Origin: DTNV01 sp964388435
GTDB lineage: Archaea > Micrarchaeota > Micrarchaeia > Norongarragalinales > UBA8480
Direction: 5' to 3'
Assembly (NCBI GenBank): GCA_964388435.1
Contig: CAYMAH010000043.1
Coordinates: 1-9,980, forward strand
Length of the DNA: 9,980 bases
How positions within the stretch are numbered: position 1 is the first letter of the stretch; every line of letters starts with the position of its first letter. A program made the translations under genes and the position numbers. Shown in pieces: positions 1-5,083 of this stretch. The notes beneath the pieces were generated by a model, which was not told the DNA's origin, did not search any database, and saw nothing but the letters and a program-made list of their open reading frames with translations.

Positions 1-108
1 ATGCAATATTTGTTCAATGGTTTTTCAAAAAATACCTGAAAGAAAATAATAGATACTTTAAAATTCACTGAAATTCTTAGGAAAATTAAGAAATTCTAAC
101 GCCTTGGC
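1..108. other. Left-edge intergenic segment with phased AAATT tracts
   Basis: No complete gene is visible downstream of the aIF5A stop. On the plus strand, short open tails end at 37-39, 47-49 and 69-71. Any of them could be the last codons of a gene entering from the left, and I cannot choose between them. AAATTC occurs at 61, 71 and 91 with AAAATT at 82, close to one per helical turn. On the minus strand the segment is T-rich and could serve as the transcription stop for aIF5A, but no single long T run stands out. Confidence 0.4.
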
Positions 109-510
109 TCACTCCTGATAAATCCTGCCAAGTATTCTCCTACCCATCACTTCCATGTACTCTATCTCCTTTCCGCTTTCAACCTGGCTTCTGAACTCCT
201 CCGGAATCTCCACTTCAAAAGTTTCGAAAGTGTCCAAGTCCATAAGCTGCGCGTTTATTCCCGAAACGCTTACTATCTGGGCTCTCTTCCTGCCTACGAT
301 AGGTATTTCGATTGTAGCGTCGCTGGGCTTCATCAAAGAGTGTTTGGAAGAGTCAACCAAGCTTATGGCAACCACGTTAACCTTCGCGGCCCCATGCTTC
401 CCGGGCTTGCTCTTATCCATGCTCACCACCCTGCACGGGTGATCATCGACAATAACATACTTACCTATTTTCAAGTCCCCAATACTTCCAAAAATCCTAT
501 CATCCGCCAT
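109..510 (-). CDS. eif5A: Translation factor aIF5A (hypusine-containing)
   Basis: Archaeal homologue of eIF5A/EF-P. It binds the ribosome near the E site and rescues stalled peptide-bond formation, and it works only after a lysine is converted to deoxyhypusine or hypusine. The N-terminal SH3-like domain carries the modification loop SKPGKHGAAK, with the modified lysine at residue 38 counted from the start chosen here. A C-terminal OB-fold follows (roughly residues 70-133). The full length of 133 residues is normal for the archaeal family. A longer reading begins at ATG 516 (two extra residues, MK). I prefer ATG 510 because a GTGAT ribosome binding site at 517-521 sits six bases upstream of it but directly abuts the other ATG. 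The gene is divergent from the TatD gene. Identification is firm; only the exact start is open. Confidence 0.96.
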   Translation of the reverse strand: MADDRIFGSIGDLKIGKYVIVDDHPCRVVSMDKSKPGKHGAAKVNVVAISLVDSSKHSLMKPSDATIEIPIVGRKRAQIVSVSGINAQLMDLDTFETFEVEIPEEFRSQVESGKEIEYMEVMGRRILGRIYQE

Positions 511-531
511 TTTCATATCACGCTTTTAACA

Positions 532-542
532 TTTTTTTTAAA
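532..542 (-). promoter_or_regulatory. Possible TATA box for aIF5A
   Basis: On the minus strand this reads TTTAAAAAAAA, centred about 27 bases upstream of the preferred aIF5A start. It is AT-rich sequence in an AT-rich intergenic region, so the match is only suggestive. A start of transcription this close would leave almost no room for the GTGAT site seen at 517-521. Confidence 0.3.
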
Positions 543-581
543 CTTCAAAACTCTCCCCAACACTTTTTTTGCACGGCAACC

Positions 582-590
582 ATTTTTAAG
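582..590 (+). promoter_or_regulatory. Possible TATA box for the TatD gene
   Basis: ATTTTTAAG is centred about 27 bases before the ATG at 614, the distance expected if transcription starts at or next to the start codon (leaderless mRNA). A GTGAT at 598-602 lies eleven bases from the ATG, rather far for a ribosome binding site. Single-site evidence only. Confidence 0.35.
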
Positions 591-613
591 TTTTCCAGTG
601 ATTTTATTCAACA

Positions 614-1339
614 ATGTTCATAGACTGCCACTGCCATTTAAACCACCCCCCGCTGAATGAAAGAATAGAAGAAATAGCGAAAAAGTGCAGGGAAAAAAAC
701 GTTTTGAAAATCTTCAACACCGCCGGCTCTTTCGAAGAAAACTTCAGGGTCCTTGAAACCTCCTCAAAATTTAAGGGCCTTGTCTACCCGGTGCTCGGAA
801 TCTCACCCCACTCGGCAAACGAGGAAGACATTGACGGGAAAATTGAAAAAATTTTAACTCTCATTGAAAAAGAAAGACCACCAGCCATAGGAGAGATAGG
901 ACTTGACTTTCATTTTGACTATGAAAAGCAAAGCCAACTGAAATTATTCGAAAGCCAGCTTCAACTAGCCCAAACACTGGATTTGCCGGTGGTGGTTCAC
1001 TCAAGAGACGCTGAAAGAGAATGTCTTGAAAAAATGACGGAATTCAAAGTAAGAGGCGCTTTCCACTTCTTTTTAGTCCCGGAACTCGCGAATGAAATAA
1101 AAGACAAGTTTTTAATATCAATTCCGACAATTAAAAGCAAGAAAAGAGAAAAGGTAATTAAAAAAATGGGCATTGAAGGAGTGTTATGCGAGACCGACTC
1201 GCCGTTCGCGTGGAACGGCGTGAACGAGCCAAGCAACGTCACGGAAGTTTACGAAAAAATATCCTCCACCCTTCACCTAAACCCTGAAACGGTTCAAGAA
1301 AAAATCTCAGACACCGTTAAAGATTTTTTCAGAGTGTGA
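614..1339 (+). CDS. tatD: TatD-family metal-dependent hydrolase/nuclease
   Basis: TIM-barrel metallohydrolase of the TatD family, whose characterised members are Mg-dependent 3'-5' exonucleases or deoxyribonucleases acting in DNA repair and turnover. The metal-binding set is intact along its 241 residues: HxH at His6/His8 in DCHCHL, Glu94 in GEIGLD, His129 in VVVHSRDA, His151, and Asp195 in ETDSP. Length is slightly short of the usual 255-265 residues, mostly from compact loops. No signal peptide is seen, so it is cytoplasmic. ATG 614 starts directly on the conserved first strand (MFIDCHCH). It heads a two-gene unit with the NYN-domain gene, whose ribosome binding site overlaps this gene's stop codon. 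Whether this protein prefers DNA or RNA cannot be told from sequence. Confidence 0.93.
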   Translation: MFIDCHCHLNHPPLNERIEEIAKKCREKNVLKIFNTAGSFEENFRVLETSSKFKGLVYPVLGISPHSANEEDIDGKIEKILTLIEKERPPAIGEIGLDFHFDYEKQSQLKLFESQLQLAQTLDLPVVVHSRDAERECLEKMTEFKVRGAFHFFLVPELANEIKDKFLISIPTIKSKKREKVIKKMGIEGVLCETDSPFAWNGVNEPSNVTEVYEKISSTLHLNPETVQEKISDTVKDFFRV

Positions 1340-1340
1340 T
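1336..1340 (+). promoter_or_regulatory. Shine-Dalgarno site of the NYN gene overlapping the TatD stop
   Basis: GTGAT is complementary to the archaeal 16S 3' end and lies five bases before ATG 1346. It contains the TatD stop codon TGA (1337-1339), so ribosomes finishing TatD stop on this site. This fixes ATG 1346 over the in-frame ATG at 1358 and suggests translational coupling. Confidence 0.7.
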
Positions 1341-1345
1341 TTAAA

Positions 1346-1813
1346 ATGGCAAACAAAATGGCAAACCTCTTGGATAAAATAAAGGGAATGACGTCAAAAA
1401 AAGACAAAACAATAGCATGCTTCGTGGACGGCCCGAACATGATAAGAAAAGACACCGGAGTCGACTTGGGAAAAGTGAAGAAAAAACTCCAAAAATACGG
1501 TTCGATAAAAGTCGCAAAGGTTTTTCTGGACCAATTCGCCTCCGACAAGCTCATAGAAGCGGTGACAAACCAAGGCTATGAAGTGATAATAATACCAAGC
1601 GACGTTGACGTCGCGCTGGCGGTCGAAGCCGCGCAGTTCATATTCAAAAGCAGCATAGACATAATAGCAATAGTATCAAGAGACTCGGACTTCAAGCCCA
1701 TCTTGACAAAAGCAAAGGAAAACGGAAAGGAAACGATAATAGTAGGGTCTGAACCGGACTTTTCAAGCGCTTTAAAAAACACCGCCGACATAGTGGTCAA
1801 CGCGAATGATTGA
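1346..1813 (+). CDS. NYN (PIN-like) domain putative ribonuclease
   Basis: Small cytoplasmic protein of 155 residues that is almost entirely one NYN domain, the PIN-like nuclease fold also found in LabA/DUF88 proteins and in the archaeal family catalogued as TIGR00288. Acidic residues expected around a single metal site are present: Asp28 in FVDGPN (with Asn31), Asp88 in DVDVALAVEA, and Asp113 and Asp115 in SRDSDF. Characterised relatives cleave RNA, so an endoribonuclease role in RNA processing or decay is the best inference; the substrate is unknown. The basic N-terminal 20 residues could help bind nucleic acid. It lies six bases after the TatD stop and is probably coupled to it, pairing two putative nucleases in one transcript. 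Confidence 0.88.
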   Translation: MANKMANLLDKIKGMTSKKDKTIACFVDGPNMIRKDTGVDLGKVKKKLQKYGSIKVAKVFLDQFASDKLIEAVTNQGYEVIIIPSDVDVALAVEAAQFIFKSSIDIIAIVSRDSDFKPILTKAKENGKETIIVGSEPDFSSALKNTADIVVNAND

Positions 1814-1814
1814 G

Positions 1815-1824
1815 TTTTTTTTTT
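1815..1824 (+). terminator. T10 run, probable archaeal terminator after the NYN gene
   Basis: Ten consecutive T residues begin two bases after the NYN stop codon, with a second run of seven T at 1854-1860. Archaeal RNA polymerase terminates at such U-tracts without needing a hairpin. The position, at the end of a two-gene unit and before a gene with its own TATA-like box, fits. Confidence 0.6.
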
Positions 1825-1887
1825 GAAAACCTCAAACCCGAAAATTAAGAAAGTTTTTTTAACCATGACGTTTTAATTTTTAATTGA

Positions 1888-1898
1888 TTATTTTAAAA
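1888..1898 (+). promoter_or_regulatory. Possible TATA box for the DUF2226-like/minD unit
   Basis: TTATTTTAAAA is centred about 25 bases upstream of ATG 1918, again placing transcription start at the start codon. No Shine-Dalgarno site is seen just before the ATG, consistent with a leaderless message. The surrounding AT-richness weakens the call. Confidence 0.4.
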
Positions 1899-1917
1899 AA
1901 AAAGTGTTTATACCCAA

Positions 1918-2442
1918 ATGAACCTGCCCGCTGGAAGCGTTGTTAAAACAGATGTTGACGTTGCCAGCGTTGACTTTCTAGGTTTACTGAAAGAGCTTAA
2001 AAGCAAGGTGTTCAACGGGTATCTATGCATAGCGGTAAAGGGAAAAACAGGCTTTGAAGAAGGAGTTGTCGTTTTTGACAACGGCAAGGTCGAAGCGGTC
2101 GCCTACGACTACCTGGCGTTCAACAAAAGCGTGGTTGGAAGCAAGGCTTTGGCAAGAGTGGTGAACGCTTCAAGCGCCAAACAAGGAGTGATTGACTTGT
2201 TTCAACTGACAAACGAGCAGGTTCAATTGATAATCGCCTTCAACGAGCAGGCGATAGTGGTTCCAAACGAAGACGAGCTGAAAAGGCTTAAAACAGAAGT
2301 CTTCTCAAACTCGTTCGAAGAAGAAATAACCGGGGGAAAGGAAGCGGAAACAGAAAAAGACCTGCTCAAAAAATACAAAGTCTCGGGAGTGAAGGTAGAA
2401 AAAAACGAAGAGCAGGACGAGCTTAAAAAACTACTTGGATGA
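1918..2442 (+). CDS. DUF2226-like archaeal protein
   Basis: Cytoplasmic protein of 174 residues with no membrane segment. The N-terminal pattern (LPAGSVVKTDVDVASVDFLG, then a FNGYLCI strand and EEGVVVFDNGKVEAVAYDY) resembles the archaeal DUF2226 family, related in style to the DUF4388/PATAN domains of bacterial signalling proteins. That domain spans roughly residues 1-115. The C-terminal 50 residues are charged and probably flexible, ending in a short helix (DELKKLLG). Function of the family is unknown. It lies 11 bases upstream of the MinD ATPase gene and very likely shares its transcript, so a partner or adaptor role for that ATPase is a fair inference. Family assignment is from memory of the pattern and moderately sure. 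Confidence 0.75.
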   Translation: MNLPAGSVVKTDVDVASVDFLGLLKELKSKVFNGYLCIAVKGKTGFEEGVVVFDNGKVEAVAYDYLAFNKSVVGSKALARVVNASSAKQGVIDLFQLTNEQVQLIIAFNEQAIVVPNEDELKRLKTEVFSNSFEEEITGGKEAETEKDLLKKYKVSGVKVEKNEEQDELKKLLG

Positions 2443-2453
2443 TTTAAAAAAAA

Positions 2454-3236
2454 ATGAGAGTAATCGCAATAGCATCTGGAAAAGGAGGGACGGGAAAAAG
2501 CACTCTGTCACTAAACCTCGGAATAAGCCTGAGCCAGGTTGGAAAAAAAGTATTAATAATAGACGCAGACTTTGCAATGGCAAACCTGGGAGTAATGCTG
2601 GGAATTGAAAGAGCCCCGATAAGCCTTCACAATGTTTTAATGGACGAAGTCACCATAACAGACGCGTTCTACGACGGGCCGGCGGGAATAAAATACGTTC
2701 CAGCGGGCTTGAGCATAGAAAGAATAAAAAGAATGAACTACGACCGGCTGAAAGACGCTGTAAAGCAATTAAAAGACTTCGACATCGTACTGGTGGACTG
2801 CGCGCCGGGTTTGGAGAAAGACGCCGTGGCGGGCATTTTAAGCGCCTCTGAAATGATAATAATAATGATTCCAGAACCATCCTCACTTGCCGACGCGCTC
2901 AAAGTGAAAAGCTTCGCTGAAATAAACAACATAAAAATAAACGGAGTCGTAACCAATTTTGTTACAAGAGACAAAAGCGAAATCAAAAAACAAGACCTGG
3001 AAACGCTCATGGGAGTGAAAGTAATCGCCGAACTGCCTTACGACATTGAAGTAAGAAGAGCCGCCGGAGAGCAAAAACCCGTGATTATAAAAAACCCTGA
3101 AAGCGCTTTCAGCCACGCCCTGCTTGATTTAACCGCGTTACTTTCAGGAGTTCAAACAGTAAAACCGCAGGTGAAGGTTAAAAAGGGTTTTCTGCAAAAC
3201 CTAATATACGGTTTAACGCGTTTATTCAAAAAATGA
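2454..3236 (+). CDS. minD: MinD/ParA-family ATPase with C-terminal membrane-targeting tail
   Basis: Deviant Walker-A P-loop ATPase of the MinD/ParA group, 260 residues. The P-loop GKGGTGKST (residues 9-17) has the signature lysine Lys10 needed for the dimeric ATP sandwich. Asp38 lies in IIDADFAMANLG, the Walker-B region is DIVLVDCAPG (Asp115), and Asn168 in VVTNFVTRD fits the adenine contact. The last 20 residues (GFLQNLIYGLTRLFKK) form an amphipathic basic helix after a short linker, like the membrane-targeting sequence of bacterial MinD. Family members position proteins or DNA on membranes or nucleoids. Archaeal MinD homologues are diverse (some place archaella and chemoreceptors), and no MinC or MinE is nearby. 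The adjacent DUF2226-like protein is the likeliest partner. Start ATG 2454 gives the conserved first strand. Confidence 0.93.
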   Translation: MRVIAIASGKGGTGKSTLSLNLGISLSQVGKKVLIIDADFAMANLGVMLGIERAPISLHNVLMDEVTITDAFYDGPAGIKYVPAGLSIERIKRMNYDRLKDAVKQLKDFDIVLVDCAPGLEKDAVAGILSASEMIIIMIPEPSSLADALKVKSFAEINNIKINGVVTNFVTRDKSEIKKQDLETLMGVKVIAELPYDIEVRRAAGEQKPVIIKNPESAFSHALLDLTALLSGVQTVKPQVKVKKGFLQNLIYGLTRLFKK

Positions 3237-3268
3237 ATTTTAAAAAAAAAAGAGAGTGAAAAATTTCC

Positions 3269-3493
3269 ATGGTTGAAAAAAGACCTTTTGACGTCCTTAA
3301 CGGAGCTTTGAACAAAAACGTCCTGGTAAAACTTAAGGGCGACGTCGAAGTGAGAGGCGTTTTAATGAGCTTCGACGTTCACATGAACCTCGTCCTAGAC
3401 GGCAGTGAAGAGTTGAAAAACGGAGAGTTGAAAAGAAAACTCGGCACGGTCCTCCTGAGAGGAGACACGGTTGTTTTTGTCTCCCCGGCTTGA
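3269..3493 (+). CDS. Sm-like (LSm) archaeal RNA-binding protein
   Basis: Single Sm domain of 74 residues, the normal archaeal SmAP/LSm length. It forms ring-shaped heptamers or hexamers that bind U-rich RNA. The Sm1 motif is visible (VRGVLMSFDVHMNLVLDG, with the RNA-contacting Asp36 and Asn40), followed by a short charged linker and Sm2 (GTVLLRGDTVVFV, with Arg64, Gly65, Asp66). A GAGAGTGA site at 3252-3259 is a plausible ribosome binding site nine bases before the ATG. The gene lies 32 bases after minD and only 13 bases before tRNA-Ala, so it may share transcripts with either. Confidence 0.94.
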   Translation: MVEKRPFDVLNGALNKNVLVKLKGDVEVRGVLMSFDVHMNLVLDGSEELKNGELKRKLGTVLLRGDTVVFVSPA

Positions 3494-3506
3494 ACGATAA
3501 AAAAAA

Positions 3507-3578
3507 GGGCCAATGGTGAAACGGTATCACACCTCTTTGGCGTAGAGGAGGCTCCGGGTTCGAATCCCGGTTGGTCCA
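3507..3578 (+). tRNA. tRNA-Ala (anticodon GGC)
   Basis: A complete cloverleaf of 72 bases without intron. Acceptor GGGCCAA pairs with TTGGTCC (3571-3577), discriminator A at 3578. The D-arm stem is 3516-3519 with 3527-3530. The anticodon stem CCTCT/AGAGG (3532-3536/3544-3548) encloses a seven-base loop with GGC at 3539-3541. Variable loop is five bases. The T-arm CCGGG/CCCGG (3554-3558/3566-3570) holds loop TTCGAAT. The third acceptor pair is G:T (3509 with 3575), i.e. the G3:U70 pair that specifies alanine, which independently supports the anticodon reading. The terminal CCA tail is not encoded beyond the discriminator and must be added. Confidence 0.95.
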
Positions 3579-3640
3579 TGAAAACTTTCCCTTCAATTCT
3601 AAAAACCCAAACAAAATTTTACACGCCCACAAAAGAAAGA

Positions 3641-3650
3641 TTTAAATATA
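3641..3650 (+). promoter_or_regulatory. TATA box of the HEPN/MNT operon
   Basis: TTTAAATATA, preceded by purine-rich AAGAAAGA that can act as a BRE, is the best promoter match in the window. Its centre is about 25 bases before the ATG at 3670, so the transcript should begin at or beside that ATG and be leaderless. This supports 3670, not 3774, as the original start of the nucleotidyltransferase gene. Confidence 0.7.
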
Positions 3651-3669
3651 TTGTAGACGTATACGAACC

Positions 3670-3777
3670 ATGACTTATACGGAGATTAAAGAAAGGAATG
3701 GTAGGAAGTATTTCTACAGAGTCTTATCCGTTAGAAGGGGGCTAAGGTTGGCAAGACAAGAAAATACCTCGGAGTGA
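3670..3777 (+). pseudogene. Frameshifted 5' part of the nucleotidyltransferase gene
   Basis: An open frame of 35 codons begins at the ATG exactly where the TATA box predicts transcription start, and encodes MTYTEIKERNGRKYFYRV followed by LSVRRG. I recognise this start as the N-terminal leader of archaeal MNT-type or Fic-type proteins, which normally continues into a ...KxKYLGVNL segment. That continuation is present one frame over: residues AKVGKTRKYLGVNL are read from 3741. The switch point is the G5 run at 3737-3741. One more G, or a -1 ribosomal slip on AGG GGG, would join the two into a protein of about 152 residues. As read, the first frame stops at TGA 3775-3777, overlapping the GTG at 3774. 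Confidence 0.65.
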
Positions 3778-4127
3778 ATTTGGACGATAAAACTCTAAAC
3801 AAAAAAACGTTTTCAGCAGACGCCGAATTTAAAAAAAACAAGGCGATCAAAAACATTGCAACGATTAAAAAAAACATTGCCGGGGTTTTGAGAAAATACC
3901 ACGTGAGAAAAGCCAGCGTGTTTGGAAGTTATGCCAGAGGAGATCAACACAAAGACAGCGACGTAGACCTTTTAATCGAACCCGAAAAGGGAACTGGATT
4001 TGAGTTTGTAGAAATAGCATTTGATTTGGAGAATGCTTTAAAGAAAAAAGTCGATCTGATGACATACAGGGGAATCGACCCTAATCTAAAAAAGCGCATA
4101 CTGAAGGATGAAGTGAGAGTGAAATGA
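3774..4127 (+). CDS. mntA: MNT-type nucleotidyltransferase, antitoxin of a HEPN/MNT pair
   Basis: Minimal nucleotidyltransferase of the pol-beta superfamily. Counting from GTG 3774, the core motif is GSYARG at residues 51-56 followed by Asp63 and Asp65 in SDVDL, the GSx10DxD pattern; the third acidic residue is Asp94 in KKVDLMT. In characterised MntA antitoxins this enzyme transfers AMP units to a tyrosine of the HepT toxin and silences it. The active site is complete, so this part could fold on its own. The real N-terminus probably lies at 3670 in another frame (see the frameshifted fragment). GTG 3774 overlaps the upstream stop as GTGA, so restart there is possible. The gene overlaps the HEPN toxin gene by four bases (ATGA), typical of these operons. 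Confidence 0.88.
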   Translation: MNLDDKTLNKKTFSADAEFKKNKAIKNIATIKKNIAGVLRKYHVRKASVFGSYARGDQHKDSDVDLLIEPEKGTGFEFVEIAFDLENALKKKVDLMTYRGIDPNLKKRILKDEVRVK

Positions 4128-4474
4128 CAAAACACCAAGACCTCTTTTACATCGAACACGTAATTGAAGCGGTAAACGATGTTGAAGAATCACTAAAAGG
4201 GCTTTCAAAAAAAGATTTTTTAAAAGACAAGGATGTTAAAGACGCAAACATCAGAAGACTGGAAGTCATAGGAGAAGCGGTGAAAAACATATCGAATAAA
4301 CTCAAACTTGATCACAGGGAAGTTGAATGGAAAAACATAGCGGCTACAAGAGACAAGATAATTCATCACTACTTTGGAATCGATTTTGAAATCGTATGGA
4401 ATATCATCAAAAAGGATTTGCCAAAGTTGAGAAAACAGGTTAAAAAAATAAAATCGGAAATCGCCTTTGATTGA
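4124..4474 (+). CDS. hepT: HEPN-domain RNase toxin (HepT-like)
   Basis: All-helical HEPN protein of 116 residues of the HepT (DUF86) family. The RNase motif Rx4HxY is intact: Arg76, His81 and Tyr83 in TRDKIIHHYFG. HEPN dimers place two such motifs together to form an endoribonuclease; HepT relatives cleave tRNA or mRNA, and the tyrosine is the residue adenylylated by MntA. LEVIGEAVKNIS (residues 46-57) is the conserved family helix before the active site. Translation is coupled to the antitoxin gene through ATGA. With the toxin intact and the antitoxin possibly frameshifted, the state of the module matters. It converges on a minus-strand gene four bases away, and the T-run at 4496-4502 inside that gene may end its transcript. 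Confidence 0.92.
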   Translation: MTKHQDLFYIEHVIEAVNDVEESLKGLSKKDFLKDKDVKDANIRRLEVIGEAVKNISNKLKLDHREVEWKNIAATRDKIIHHYFGIDFEIVWNIIKKDLPKLRKQVKKIKSEIAFD

Positions 4475-4478
4475 ATCT

Positions 4479-5051
4479 TCAACCCATTTCTCTTATTTTT
4501 TTATGCAATCTTAACTCATCATCGAACATTTCAAGCCTGCCATAAGCCTCTGAAGTTAAAAGTAGGAGCTCCTTTCTGCTCCACCCGCGGTTTATATCTG
4601 GGTTCTCGCTTGCAAGTTCAAATTCTCTGGCAGCCTCCCTTTTAACCTCACGATCATTTGAACTCCACAAAACCTTCCCTCTTTCAAAATGATCGCTTTC
4701 AGGAACAACGCGCAACCTTTTCCTATGATTAAAATCAAGAATCGAATACGCCTTTTTAATCATCTCGTTACTCCTCGCTTCATCCACGGCATTTATAAAA
4801 AGTTTTGAGCTTAACTCCTTGATTTTTCTAAAGTTTTCGGCGTTTTCCCTGCTGGGGTTTTCATAAAACTTTTTCCCGGCCAAGACAAGATGATAATCGA
4901 CAAAACGATACCTTGCATTGGATGTTATAAACGCGCCCATTCTTTCACTCAACTCTTCCGCGGTGTAGAATTCCATGCCATTTAAAGAAAAGCCATTATT
5001 TTTAACTTTTTTGAATAACCCCCGACTTTCTTTGCAAAACTTTTTAACCAT
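4479..5051 (-). CDS. Uncharacterised charged helical protein
   Basis: I do not recognise this 190-residue protein. It is soluble, strongly charged and predicted helical throughout, without membrane segment or cysteine cluster. Residues around 135-185 (AAREFELASENPDI, then LLLLTSEAYGRLEMFDDEL) resemble two TPR-like helical hairpins, suggesting protein binding. Start ATG 5051 is the first available in frame because a TGA directly precedes it, yet no ribosome binding site is evident. An ATG at 5071 in another frame encodes MKVLSVEWLK and would join this frame if the A5 run (T5 at 5041-5045 on the plus strand) had one more base. The true N-terminus may therefore be longer, or may be the internal Met26. 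Divergent from the GT4 gene. Confidence 0.7.
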   Translation of the reverse strand: MVKKFCKESRGLFKKVKNNGFSLNGMEFYTAEELSERMGAFITSNARYRFVDYHLVLAGKKFYENPSRENAENFRKIKELSSKLFINAVDEARSNEMIKKAYSILDFNHRKRLRVVPESDHFERGKVLWSSNDREVKREAAREFELASENPDINRGWSRKELLLLTSEAYGRLEMFDDELRLHKKIREMG

Positions 5052-5071
5052 TCAACGCTTAAAACTTTCAT

Positions 5072-5078
5072 GGTGATC
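5072..5078 (+). promoter_or_regulatory. Strong Shine-Dalgarno site fixing a TTG start
   Basis: GGTGATC matches seven bases of the complement of the archaeal 16S 3' end and lies five bases before TTG 5084. It supports the TTG as the true start of the glycosyltransferase. The site sits inside the mini-frame ATG 5070 to TGA 5087, whose stop overlaps the TTG. Confidence 0.75.
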
Positions 5079-5083
5079 AACCT

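Noticed and set aside
340..660. Open plus-strand frames across aIF5A and into the TatD start
   Set aside because: They are antisense or out of frame to two firmly identified genes and encode nothing recognisable.
2650..3116. Minus-strand open frames inside minD
   Set aside because: They are complementary shadows of a gene with full family motifs and lack plausible protein character.
3507..3578. tRNA read as Glu or Gln because of the GGTG...CAC D-arm and TTTGG loop start
   Set aside because: Stem pairing fixes the seven-base loop with anticodon GGC, and the G3:U70 pair supports alanine.
3333..3632. Minus-strand frames across the Sm-like gene and tRNA-Ala
   Set aside because: They are read through the complement of a complete tRNA and a conserved gene; a chance product of open complementary frames.
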